Source of the DNA: Apostichopus japonicus
Lineage: Eukaryota > Echinodermata > Holothuroidea > Aspidochirotida > Stichopodidae
Assembly (NCBI RefSeq): GCF_037975245.1
Contig: NC_092577.1
Span: 5,472,501-5,534,500, forward strand
Reading direction: 5' to 3'
DNA length: 62,000 nt
In this document: positions 35,063-47,500 of the stretch, piece by piece
How the letters are laid out: the number at the start of each line of letters is the position of its first letter
Position numbering within the stretch: position 1 is the first letter of the stretch
The notes under the pieces: generated by a model
What the model saw: the letters and a program-made list of their open reading frames with translations, nothing else
Told to the model about the DNA's origin: nothing
Databases searched by the model: none
Translations under genes and position numbers: made by a program

Positions 35063-36201
35063 TTGTTATGCACATGTCACAGTTTTTCGACTCCTCCAGC
35101 GGCACAAGACCCGCCGGTCCATCAATTGTGCCCCCACCACGTGTTCCGGGGAGAATTTCCCCTCTCGTTTCAGACCCATACGCGCTGGATGTCCAGCCCT
35201 CAGAGGCTTTTATCAGAGCTAGGGGATCGCCTCGAAGACTTCAAGGACGACCGGACGTCTGGAGTAGGATCGGATGAGAAAGAAGTGGAACCGAGGGGAA
35301 CCACCCTCCCACCGTGGAGGCCGCTTCGTAAAGGCCGCATCCATATTTAAGCTGAGACTGGGATCTGAGGACCCACCAGACCAAAGATCTAAATACTGGA
35401 AACAAGTCACAGCGACAAAGGCACAGCGACTGGAAACAAGGCACAGCGGCAGTGGAGACGACGGGAGAGGAGGAACCCCTCTTCCGCTCTTCTTTCTTTT
35501 TAACATCCTAAAAGGACAGGTCCTGGAGATAAATCTCAAACCACTGAACAAGGCCTTCCGATTGGCCCACAAATGTTTATCTCAAAAGAATTGCGTTAGT
35601 CATCCCAACCTTGCGTAGAACATTTGGGCAGCTTGCGTCGATCTGATGTCGACTGCCAACGGTTTCTCGCCTTCCCCTGCAAGGGAAAACACTTCAAATG
35701 TGTGGCGCCACCATTTGGCCCAACATGTTCCCCAATAATCTTCATAAGAGTAGCGGGCGCCGTGGTAGCGGACCTAGGTCGAAGAAGTGTTTCTCACTAC
35801 GTGTTACTCGACGAATAGCCGGTAACGGGAAAGTTTCGCCAAGAGGCTCAATTCAACGTGATCCGCTCCACTCCACTCCAACTTCACATCCACTTCTTCG
35901 ATCCAGAGCGATGTATCCTAGACACGCCCATGTCGTTAGAAACCCTAGACGCATCCCATCCCTCATGATGGTTAATAAGCGAGAACAGAACGCACGGGCG
36001 TCCCTTCCAGATGCCGAAACCCCTCACCTCTATCTCCTCAGACGCTACATTGAGGAGCTGGGGGCGTGCCTCAACAACGTTACGATTGTAGTGAAGTGGG
36101 AACCCTGCAGGTGGGAGTTGCATATCAACGAACTAGAGATAAAAGCCAGAGCCAGAGCCCTTCGCCATTCCGACAGTATTTCTAGTCTTGAAATGTCATA
36201 G
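35063..36201 (+). mobile_element. DIRS/Ngaro-like retroelement fragment (tyrosine-recombinase class)
   Basis: A GC-richer island in AT-rich DNA. GQVLEINLKPLN (~35515-35550) fits the start of a DIRS RT. 35624-35818 gives SDVDCQRFLAFPCKGKHFKC and PPFGPTCSPIIFIRVAGAVVADL, the (L/P)PFGLxxAPxxFxxxxxxVV signature of DIRS/Ngaro RT. It ends at LLDE-stop where LDDW is expected. Downstream (~36090-36165) KWEPCRWELHINELEIKA matches the RNase H HINxLELxA block. No tyrosine recombinase is visible. Stops and frame changes indicate a dead, partial copy. The part before 35490 is not recognisable. Confidence 0.72.
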
Positions 36202-37486
36202 TCCAAGAAAAAGAAGAATTGGAAAGCTGGTAACGTTGCTATAGCTATTCCGGTTTTCAAAATATGCTGAACAGCTGGAATGCTCCTTCAATGGGAAATA
36301 GATAATAGCGTTGGCTCCTCACTGCAGGTTAATTGTTAATGTTAATGTGACAGAGTGGATTGTTTTCCCTTTTTGGCCCCCCAAGGTCTTAGTCATCTGG
36401 ACAGGTTCAGGAAGTTCTCTGCCCTTCCTTATACCATTTGCATATTCATTAGGAGAGTACTGCTATCCATCATGTTACACAGGTCTACTTTGTTCTCTGC
36501 TCCATAGTACCTAACCACATTCTCTTCCACAATGAAATAGGGCTTATAGTTTTAGTGATTGTGGAAAGGTTATTCCCGATGGAGTCTTTATTTCTGTTGT
36601 ATGTTGTTAAACTGAGATGACATGTTCATGAGTATAAGTTAACCAACATGCTAGTTGCTTGTATAATAATTTTTAGTTGGTATCCTTTCAATTTGTGAGG
36701 GGGTTGGCTACTGAACTACTTTTACTCTTAAGTCACATGGTTAAAGGGGTAGTACCGACTGAGTTGATGTTTTCAGTTATGATCATTTATTGTCCTCGAT
36801 ATTAGTTGAGGCAGAGTTAAGTTCATCATGATTCATTTACAGTGTGCTTTAGTAATTGATGTTAAGCTGATTGATGGGTTGTAGGTATTTGGGGTGTATC
36901 ATGGGAATTCCCTTGGGACTGTGAACAACTCAAGTATGACGATATTGGGAATTGTATTTCTAGCAAATTAGTTCAGTCAATTTTGTCTTAATCAAGTGTA
37001 ATTAATGGATTAACGGTTCATTAACTCTGACATTTTGAAAGTTTCAGTTGTACATCAAATTAAAGGGCTATCTAATAGCACTGTGTAGTTAATCTAAGCA
37101 TGTATGAAATACCACTGTAGTGTTTTGCTCTCAAAAGGCAAATTTTGTACCGTACTTTCTTGCAAAAAAAAAACTGACTTTACCAAGTTGAACTAAGTAC
37201 TTTAAGTGCTTATATGTAGTGATATGTAATAATTCAATTAAATTAACCTTTGTAAAGCTGTTCCAGATTGTATATGGTTATATATTAATTTTCTGGTGTA
37301 GGCTCTTTGCGCTGAGTCGTGATCCGGTGATGTGAGGATTACTGATCACTGTTGCTAGTTGACTGGGTTGGTAAGTGATGCATGATATTTTGCAGGGTAT
37401 TTCCTTTGTGGTCATAATTGCTCATGCGAGGACCTGAGGTTATAATTTTAGCTATTTTGTTTACTATTATTTTATAATTTTATCTG

Positions 37487-37490
<4 letters not shown>
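36202..37490. other. No recognisable gene
   Basis: AT-rich unique-looking sequence, stop-dense in all frames. Confidence 0.55.

Positions 37491-37576
<86 letters not shown>
37491..37576. repeat. (TA)n microsatellite with TG interruptions
   Basis: About 85 bp of TA with two tgta interruptions. Confidence 0.95.
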
Positions 37577-37577
<1 letters not shown>

Positions 37578-37953
37578 GCCATGCCTCTGATTTGCATTCT
37601 TAGTCATGTTACAGAAGGTGTTAATTAAATTTCATACTAGTTTTTGCTAGATTGGTACTTCTGTAAATATTATCATATTCTGCTATTATCATTTTTATGG
37701 ATGACGTTAATGTACTACGCAAGAGATTCACTTTTATACTCTTCGGGTTTATGTAATATGGATGAGCCGATACTTCATTCTTTTCTTCAATTCATTCAAG
37801 TCTTACTCAATTATTATCTTGTTATCTCAACTCGAGATGAGCTATTGCAGGTTTGCTAGTCGCTTGTTCATCGCAAGATTATCTTTATCAATTAACTGCT
37901 GTTTTATTATTTTCATTCAAATGAGGAGTTTCACACCAATGGTAGGCTGTTGG

Positions 37954-37958
37954 GTAAT
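37954..37958. repeat. Left flanking 5-bp direct repeat
   Basis: gtaat, repeated at 39724-39728. Confidence 0.5.
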
Positions 37959-39723
37959 CAGGCGCGTATCCAGGGGGGGGCGTTGGGGGTGCGCGCCTCC
38001 GGGTAAGAAAAAGAGGAGAGAAAAAAAAAGAGAAGAAAAAAGGAAAAAAGAGGGGGAAAAAGAGGAGGAGGAGAGGAAGGAAGGGAAAAGAAAAAGAAGA
38101 AAGAGAGAAAAAAAAAGAAAAGGAGAGAGTAGAAGGAAAACGCCAAGACACCGGGGAGAGAAAGAGGAACAGTGACATCATTACAGCGCTGATCCCTATT
38201 ATATACACAGGGTAGCCAGTGACGGATCAAGGATTTCGATGTGCCTCACCCTACCCCTTACACCGACAACTCCATTTTTGACGTTTCCATTTTCCTCTCT
38301 CACTCATGATCTACATATATATACTAAATATGGTCTATCATAACGCGCGTGTGTATATATGCCTTAAACAATTGTAGAATTGTGCTATGAAACCAACTGT
38401 GGCTGGTCTCGAACTCAACCGTGTCGTCGGGGAACATGACGCATTTCGGGAAGGGGGCGACCGCCCCCCCCCCGTCAGCATTATTTTTTATGATATCGCT
38501 AGTAATTTCAAAATAGAAAGTGCTTAGATGCAACTTACAAGGCCTGGGAAGTGTCATTTCCAGCGATCTGGTAGGCATTTTAGGCCAAAATTTGCTTGTA
38601 CGCTTCGCGCAAACTAATGGTCCTGGGTCGTGCCATTTCTAGCGATCTGGGAGGCATTTTCGGCCCTCCCTTGGCAAATCCCTCGCTACCAGCCTGTTCG
38701 AATTTGTAAAGCAAACAGCAGATATCACATCATATCAGTGAGCTTGAAAATGGCGTTCCAGGATGAACAGCCCCAAAATTGTCCGACTTGCCCGAAAAAA
38801 ATAACCAAAAGTTTTCGCGCGCTCCGCGCGCGTTCAACACGTTAATGTCAATATCATACAAGCAAGCATCGGTTGTTACATCGCATGCCATCGTGTACCG
38901 TACGGTCCGTGAAAGTTGCGCAGTATACCGAGGGATGCTAATGTAAACGACGAAATGTCTTATGTAGATGGAGAAAAAGCATGGCGGTCCAATTATGTCA
39001 AAACTCTCTTTTACATTAGTAGTGGCGAATTAGGGGCTGCAGCCCCCCGCCTCCTACGCCTATGTGTGTAGTGTTCGGTTTCGGAAATATCTGCTATTTT
39101 TTTCATTTCCTTCAACGAAGTTTTATAATAGCCGTTATAACAGGTTTTAATATTTGTACACCAATAAATTAACTGTCTGAATTTTCGAAAATTTCCGACC
39201 AACAATCTTCATCACACTTCCCTCTACTCGTGCAATTTTGACCGGTCTGTTAGGGGTTGAACGAGGTTTTTCTATATTGTTTGTCCATAGATAAAATTTT
39301 GCGCAACATTATGGGTATGTTTTGAGGTTAGTTTATTCACGAGAAACGTGAATTTTCAAATTCTGAACAAATAATGGGCTTAAAACCTTCAAAAGTGGGG
39401 CTGACGGATATTGTGTGCCGCGACGTAAAATCACCTACAAAAGCAATGATCCACGGGAGATGCGATGAGGTCGAACATGATTTGTGACTGGTGACAATCT
39501 TCAAAAAAGTTATGGATGGAAAAAACTATCGGGAAATACTTGGTTCTCAGGCAAATAGTGTACACCTGGTTGGTTATTTTCAAGCCCGAAAAGTGCCATT
39601 TCCGGTGATCTGGGTGGTATGAAAACCAGAAATTTTCTTGTACGCTGCGCGCTAACCGATGGTGGCGCTCCGCTTAGATAGTAATTCTCGCCCCCGGGTT
39701 AGAAAATCCTGGATACGCCCCTG
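37959..39723. mobile_element. Non-autonomous DNA transposon-like element, 16-bp TIRs
   Basis: Left end CAGGCGCGTATCCAGG; right end, reverse-complemented, CAGGGGCGTATCCAGG: 15 of 16 match. Flanked by a gtaat repeat, giving a 1,765-bp unit. Inside are subterminal repeats of tgccatttc.agcgatctgg and ttgtacgcttcgcgc (38545-38600, 38620-38670, 39590-39650), GC-rich ends with g-runs, and the polypurine tract. No transposase frame is present. CAGGGGCGTA termini recall hAT-like elements, but hAT duplicates 8 bp, so the superfamily is left open. Further TE-like ends inside (38214; 39040-39064) suggest nesting. Confidence 0.65.
38003..38165. repeat. Long polypurine tract (A/G)n
   Basis: About 160 bp with almost only A and G on the + strand. 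It explains the Lys/Glu/Arg-rich + strand frame and Phe/Leu/Ser-rich - strand frames here; none is a gene. Confidence 0.9.
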
Positions 39724-39728
39724 GTAAT
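39724..39728. repeat. Right flanking 5-bp direct repeat
   Basis: gtaat, identical to 37954-37958. Confidence 0.5.
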
Positions 39729-41382
39729 GTATACATGGCTTATCTGGACAAGTGTTTAGTTCTTATTTTCTCTTCTCATTGCAGAGGCTGTTTGTTTTGT
39801 TTGATTCCTTTGTTGGCAGTTAGTAAGTGCTTTATTATTTCTAGACTGAATAAATTGAATAAACCTAGTGCAACTCTTCGTCATTGTCATTTGCGTGGAT
39901 CACAGCTACTTCCCCATCCATCTAGATTCCCGAGTCGCTTCATTAATCCATTGTTTTATAAGTAATAATAATTCAGCCAAAATATGAACTTTTACCTTTA
40001 TGTGAACCCCAGAGAGAACCACGATATGGCATTTAACACCATATGTCCCTAGCAGATTTTTAATACAATCTAAGCATGTAAAAGGAGGAAATGGAACTCT
40101 TGGTTTCTCTTTAATTAAGCATCTGAGGAACTGGCCTAATCGTCTTTGTCTTAAACTAAGCAGTTCAGCTGCTTTCATCGATGAGCGGTAGATGTTTAAA
40201 GGTCATTTCTCAAAAATTGAATACTGCGTAGTAATACAATCTGGACTACTAGCAGTGTTTCTAACTTAATTTGGTCCCGACGGTCATCATTTAAATGCGT
40301 GAAGGTCACATTAGGTCACAAGGCTTACAACATCTAACAGCTGTCCATCTTGAATACGGTTTAGTTAACGAAATCTGATAACTTAGGAAACCGAAATTTA
40401 TCATATTTTCAAGCACGTAGGATTAAATTATTCCTTTGGCAAGAGAAATATACACAAGGGTACTTTGATAGAGGTTGAGCAAGGAAAATGCGTAATATTG
40501 CAAATACTAAATGAGTAACAACTAGCTTTCGGTGGGTAAATTCATATCGATTGGTGATGTAATAGAATGTGTCATTTGAAAAACATAGTAGCTCATAGCA
40601 AGAGTAGCGAAAGGGTATAAAGCATTCGTTTTGCCTAATAAAGTGTACTCTAGTAATTAACAAAACACAAACATTGAAAGCAGTCGATTTTGTTCTCTGG
40701 AATTTTGAATTGAAAAATACAAGGCAAAACTAATCAAGTTTAACATCTTGAAGAAAATATTAAAGATATTGATTTGCCAATTAAGACAAATGAAATATGG
40801 TTATGTTGCAATATATTTCTATAATTGTAACTTACATAGTTACGTTAATTCGATTTCGGGAGGAGGGGGTAATGAGTAAGATTTGGTTTGCTAAGTGCGA
40901 TCGCTCAAAATTGTTCAATATTGTGAACTAGGATATAAGTCGATTGAATAACATGATTTTATCTTCTCTCATATTTCCATCTTTTCTGAGTAAGAAGTAA
41001 ATATAATAATAAACTACAGAACGGACACAAGAAATGAAAGAGAAAAACAGTATACAAGTGAACTCATGTTTATTGAAAATATGAATTGCAATCCTTTTTA
41101 GGAGTGGGTTGGGTGGAGGAGGGGAGGGGGAGAGTAGGAGTTGAAAGTTTATATCTACCAAGAATTGTGATACCAAACACTTAATATCTCAAAGAGTGAA
41201 AGTAGCTACTCGTTCACTGACATTAGATGATAATAAGTGTGGCTCCAAAATTTATTGTATGTGGTACATTGTTAAAAGTTTACAGATCTAAATTCATGAG
41301 AATGGTGACTATGAACTGGTATTATTTTCGGACACGGATAAAATTAGAAAATGCAGTAAATGAGCCCCCTCGGCAAATGCTT
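39729..41382. other. No recognisable gene
   Basis: AT-rich, no motif or transposon boundary seen. Confidence 0.55.
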
Positions 41383-42525
41383 CGATGAAGGCTGTATATC
41401 AATTTCAAATATGAGTGGCCATTTGTTTTAGATTTTTTTAGGGGAAAGGGTGGGCGGGGTTTTCATAGCACTTCATTATGGAAGTATAATGCAACAATGT
41501 TTTTCGTCGCTCGATGCTAATGCTGAACTAATTATAACGGCTGCTTGGTTGTAGAGGTATATGAATTATTGATACTAGCAAATAAAAATCATTTTCAAAA
41601 AGGTATGAATCAACTATTGTACGACATCATTGTCATGTACGCTCTACATTCACTTTATAAGTTCCAATGTTTATACTCTCGACTGTCTCCCAATGGAACA
41701 GAAGAAAACAAAGTAAATTAGCTAAATCAGAAGAAGCCCATCAATACATAGAGAAATATTATAACACTTCAACGTATAATTGTTAATTCTACAAAGCTCA
41801 AGTCAGCAAAAACCCTTCCTCTTTCGTTTTAGGTCCTTGAACTCTAAAGTACTAGACAGACTTCTCTAATTATCCTATTCATCACCTTTGCTTTTCTATT
41901 GTCATGATGTGAAACTACCCGAATGGCTTAAATATAGATCTTATGCCCACTAGATCAAAAGAAGAACTGATAGCAGAAAACGAATATAAAACATTCAAAA
42001 CTGTACCTTTGAACTAAAGTTTGGTTTCAATACTTCATGAAACAAATTATAACGACTACGAGTAAATATAAAATAAAATTTAACTAAAAGATCTCATAAC
42101 TGTTGATGACAAGATTAAATTTGTGATTCAAATAACTATCAATATCTTTAACATTATCAACCAATTATACTAATTTTGCTCAAATAATCAAAAGACAAAT
42201 ACAAAGGCCGAATACGTGACCAACAATTCAAAATGTGTTAGGGTTGTCAACTATTCGTAAGCTTAAATTGTACAATCAATTGTCTTATGACATATGGCAT
42301 GCTGAAAATGGCAATTTTAACAAATGACCTTGATTAAAATATAGATCATGGTAATAAAAAAATGTTGATCTGAACATGGAAAACAAAAGATTACTATAGG
42401 AATAAGTAAGAACGTAAAAACAAATTAATATAATAAGGCACAGCTAGCAAGTGAAGTCATACAGTTATACAACCACTTAACAAGTCAATAAATCAATAAA
42501 TATATGACAAGCAAAACTACTCACT
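41383..42525. repeat. Tandem duplication 2, copy A (1.14 kb)
   Basis: Starts cgatgaaggctgtata and ends caagcaaaactactca; the next copy begins at 42526 with the same start. Landmarks in both copies: gggtggg.ggggtttt, tcgatgctaatgctgaacta, tgaattattgatactagcaa. Similarity is clearly lower than in the 4.2 kb duplication, so it is older. No gene is recognised. Confidence 0.88.
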
Positions 42526-43901
42526 CGATGAAGGCTGTATACCAATTTTCAAATATGATTGGCCATTGTTTTAGATGTTTTTGAAAAGGGTGGGTGGGGT
42601 TTTTCATAGCACTTAATTTTGGAAGTACAAAGCTACATTTTTTTTTCACTCGATGCTAATGCTGAACTAATAATAAAGGTTGCCTGGTTCTTGAGGTAAA
42701 ATGAATTATTGATACTAGCAAATAAAAACCTTTTTCAAAAATGTATGAATCAACTATTGTAAGACAACACTTTCACGTAAGACGTGGAGCTTTGTATTTA
42801 CTTTATTAGTTCCAATGTTTATATTCTCGACAGTCGCCCAATGGAGCAAAAGACAACAAATTAAATTAGCTAAATCAGAAGAAGCTCATCAAACACATAG
42901 AGAAAAATTATAACACATGAACGTGTAATCGTTAATTCTACAAAGCTCAAGTCAGCAACAACCCATCCTCTTTTTTTTAAGCTACTTAAACTCTAAAGTA
43001 CTAGACAGACTTCTCTAATTATCTTATTCGTCACTTCTGCTTTTCTACTGTCATGATGTGAAACTACATGAATGGCTTACATATAGATCACATGCCCACT
43101 AGATCAAGAGACGAACTGATAGCAGAAAAACTAACAAAAACAAAATTCAAAACTGTACCTTTTAACTTTTGGTTTCAATTGTTGTTCAATTCAAAGTTTG
43201 GTTTCAATACTTCATGCAACAAGTTATATCGATTACGAGCAAAAACAAAATAAATTTAAACCTAAAGTTCTTGTAATTGTTGATGAAAGGATTAAGTTTG
43301 TGATTCAAATAACCATCAATGCCTTTTAGATTCTCCATCAATAATGTTAATTTTTTTTCAGATAATCAAAAGACAAATACAAAGGCCGAAACGTGACCAA
43401 CAATTCAAAATGTGATAGGGTTTTCCACTGTTCGTAAGCAAAATTGTACAAACAATTGTCTTATGATACATACGTCATGCTGAAAATGCAAATTTTAACA
43501 AATGACCTGGCTTAAAATATAAACCATGGTAATAAACAAATGTTGATCTGAACATGGGAAAGGTTAATATAGAAATGTATAAGAGCGAAAAAACGACTTA
43601 AAATTTAAATAAGACACAGCTAGCAAGTGTAGTCATATGCAACTGTTCCCCTTACATTGTACAAGTACGCTTCTTCCATTAACACTTAACTATAATTCCA
43701 GTGCTTGACATACAGTAAATCGATAACTTTCCAACTTAAGTTAGCACTTTGTCAGTTTTAAATGCTCACATCGTCGACAAAGCACATAGCATATTATATT
43801 GTGACAGGTCTACTGACCCTCATATGAAGACATTACAATATTTATACAACCACGTAACAAAATCGATAAATCAATAAATGGATGACAAGCAAAACTACTC
43901 A
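42526..43901. repeat. Tandem duplication 2, copy B
   Basis: Collinear with 41383-42525 but contains an additional segment of about 205 bp (43638-43844), between agtcata and ttatacaaccac, that copy A lacks. It could be an insertion here or a deletion in copy A. Ends caagcaaaactactca at 43901. Confidence 0.85.
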
Positions 43902-44589
43902 ACAACTGTACGTACAAAAGATATTATGCAACCACTCGTTAGAGTATAAGTAAATGCAACTGTTTTGATATCATTCAAACTTATATTGGTGAACCCCTAC
44001 TTTCTTGCTCAAAATTATCAAACGTTTTCCTTCAAAGGAATGGCTGTCGAAATAAAGCTTCACCAATTGACGTTACACATTATCATAGTGATTCTTGCAA
44101 ACACTGTATCGTCTAATTGTATACAAAAGAAGCAAAAGAAGATGGGAATGATTACATTTTTCCAGTTTACGTTAAACCCTGCGCTGCTTCGTGAATAATT
44201 TAAGCCGATGAAATCAGCAAACTGCGCTTTCGGTGTTATACCCGCCTGGTTGCATCTACCCCCAACAGAGGTTAGGGTCTACCACATGACCTTGGCTGAT
44301 TAAACAGAAACACGGTGTATGTTATTATGATCATATTCTGCTGACTGTTTTCTCTAGAAGCTGGAATGGGTGTAGTAAGAGAAATAACGTATGTTGCTTT
44401 TGGCATGCCATAGAGGTAATCTGAGCAAAGTTAAAACTTGAGAACCAGCCGTACGATAAAATAAATCAAACCCAAAACCGATACAAAATTTTAAAAAAAA
44501 ATCGAAAGAAACAGTAGTTGCTTCCTACCCAAGCTTTTCCGAGTACATGACAATGAAACAGCTTGGAAGAATAAATCAGTATCTAATGA
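43902..44589. other. 3' flank of the VLIG gene
   Basis: Lies downstream of the gene's stop codon. No AATAAA on the - strand (tttatt on +) is evident within the first 350 bp after the stop, so the poly(A) site is either non-canonical or further away. The + strand frame at 43965-44198 has no recognisable domain. Confidence 0.4.
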
Positions 44590-47500
44590 TTAAGTTACTT
44601 GCCTTGTAACATAGGCTTGCCTTAGATCCTGAATGGCATCTTCCTTCGTTATTTCTACCCAACCCTGAGGAAGCTTTGCCTCTTTGTGGCCATACATTGT
44701 TGCAAAGTCCTCATTAAATCGATTCATCACCCACTTCCAATATTTAAGAGGGGTGTCATTTTGAATAGGCTGTATGACCCAGTTTGGAAAATCTTTCTGG
44801 TAGTCACAATAATATCTCATCTGCTGCCCATCCCAATATGTATCAGAAGTTGTTACGGAAGATGTGCAAATGGCACAGGAAAGTCGCATGTCCTTTTTTG
44901 AAGCACATCCGACGACTCCTTCTGGATAATGCAGCTCTGCTCTGTGAATTTCATGTTTTTTCGTCATATTGTCACACGGAACGTGGCACATTGGACATTG
45001 CTCCATACATCCGCTCACGTGTTTCTTAATCTCAAAGTGAGGTTTTGTTGGTAACGAACTAAGAAACTTCATAGCGTGTTCTGTCTGCCCTTCTCCTGGT
45101 AGCATAAGTTGCTCTAGAATATGACATTCTATATCTTTAACGCTTTTTATGACTTGATCTCCGAAAAAATTGAGGTCTTCAATTTGAAACATGTAAAGGT
45201 TCTCGACATCTTCATCAGACAAATGTAGAGATGGAAGATTTTTTTGTAGCTCGATACGTAAATGCATTATCCAATCACTGAATTTTTTACCGCTTTCTGC
45301 GACAGAGTCATCTCCCAAAATGATCTCTACAGTTTTCCTAATAGAGCGAAGTAGCTCCCTTGATATTTCTTCTAGTTTACTGCTAGCTAGGCGCTGGATA
45401 TATGGAGTACCGTCAGGATTTCCATCGGTACATACTTCCGCAATCCTTGTAAGAGACCAGTTCTCCAGAAAACTTTCCAAATCGAAGATAAACTTGTAAT
45501 AAGAATCGAAAGCCTCTTTCTTTGCCATATCTTCCAACACATTACCAAACAAAGCAAATTTGGATGCAAAGTAGGGGCATCCTTGTCTCACAGCTCCGTA
45601 GATGGCTGGACCCAAGTAATTGCGGATAAGCTCAACTATTTTCTCCACAAATAAATTGGCAACGTTCTCTGACGCTCGTTTATCTTGAAAAGCATTCGAA
45701 CAAAGTGCTCTAAAGTCCTCTTTGAGACTCTCCCTTTCAAGCATTAGAAGCTCTCTGAGTGAATGTTTGATATTGTATTCACGGCGTCCTTCCAGTATCA
45801 TTGGCACGGCCCGATTATAGGCGTCAACTATTGCATTCACCTTGGTATCCTGTGTTAATGTTGCTTCCTGATACTTCTGATTCAAAGCGTCAATAGTGTG
45901 GTCGACAAACTTCTTTATGATAGCATGATCAAATGCCAAATCATTATCAATATCAATCTGCAAAAGCACGAGGGAATTTTCGACAATTTTCGAGACAATT
46001 TCCTTTTGACTGGCATAAAACATCCCTTTAGCTTTGCCCAAGACCTTTCCACATTTGGTAACACCAAGTTTTTTCATCAGTCCCTTAGCGAGATCTTTCT
46101 TCTGTCCCTGTTGAAATATGTATGCTCCAAGTTCACGTTTTACTTCTTCCAATGTAACCTCGCGGGTTGGATGCTTATCGCATATTTCCTTGATCCAGCA
46201 TTCCCACAGTTCATCAAACTTTTGATCAATCTCCTCTTCAGAAACAACTGTCTCTAGTGACTGCGCATTTGAGTGTTTCGTTCGTAAGTCTACTGCTTGC
46301 TTCCTAGCTTTGTCACGAAGTTGGTTTTTACACTTTGGTAGGAGCACATCCATATGGTTCAGCTCCTTGATGCTATCTGCAACTCTCTCCAAGACATCTT
46401 GTGCATCTTGCTCAACGTTTTTCCCAGTTACTTCCAAATCTTGAAGAAATTCATGTTCGAATTTGTGGAGCTGGTCCTCATCATCCTTCAAATTTTCCTG
46501 TAAGTATTCAAGGATACGGTGTTCCACTTTATCACAAGCTTCGGCAACAACTGTTTTTACCCGCAACTTAAGATCTTTCTTTGTGTTGTCAATCTCATTC
46601 TTCGAGGCGTTCTTCAAGGTTTGTTTAGCATCTGATTCCCACTCCATTATCTCTTGTCTCATCTCGCCAACCCACTTTCCATATGCATGTTGAAATGTTT
46701 TGTATCGCAATGCAACGACACAGTTTTGGAAGCTGAAAATGAAATTTTCCTCTTTTACAGCGTTCCAAACGTCTGTTGTTCTCTTCATAAACTGTTCAAT
46801 GCTCCTGGTTGAGAGTTTCAAGTCGCGCACTATTATTTGCTTCAACTTCAAAATCTTCTCACTATAGCGGTGGTTCGGAGGCGCCATCGAGCCTTGCCAC
46901 AAGCTTGGTATATATTGAACTTCATCGTTACGCTTCAAGTTAAATACGTCTGAAAATCGTGTGTATAAGTTCTCATAGCCTTCCTCTTTAGCTGCTGCGG
47001 CGATAGCCTCATCGAGGTTATTCAGAATACTCTGCGTACACGCCTCGTTCTTGTCCTCTGCTGATAGATCTGCGACAAATTGCTGGATGATTCTGCAGAT
47101 TGATTTAATGTGGACTTCTTTCATGCGTATGAAGGCATGTGCAGCTATCTGTAAGACGTCCGTCATGTCCTTTCCAACGGTTTGCCCAGCAATGTTGATA
47201 ATTGTTACATCAGCTAAGCACAGAGCAAACGTAGCTAGTTCATTGTCATGTCTGAAATCATCTCTTAAAGACCTCTCTGGCGCCTTCAGTCCTTCTGTGT
47301 CTATGATAATAATATAATCACAGTTTGCCTCATCTCGAAGGTCTTCATGCACTTTTAAGAGTTGAATGAATACACCCCGTGTGCATCGACCGGCACTGAC
47401 AGCAAACCGTACACCAAACATACTATTTAACAATGTTGACTTCCCGCTACTTTGAATTCCAAGCACCGCAATAGCACAGACCAATGCATTTTTCAAGCGA

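Noticed and set aside
37762-38175. Lys/Glu/Arg-rich C-terminal frame
   Set aside because: Produced by the polypurine tract.
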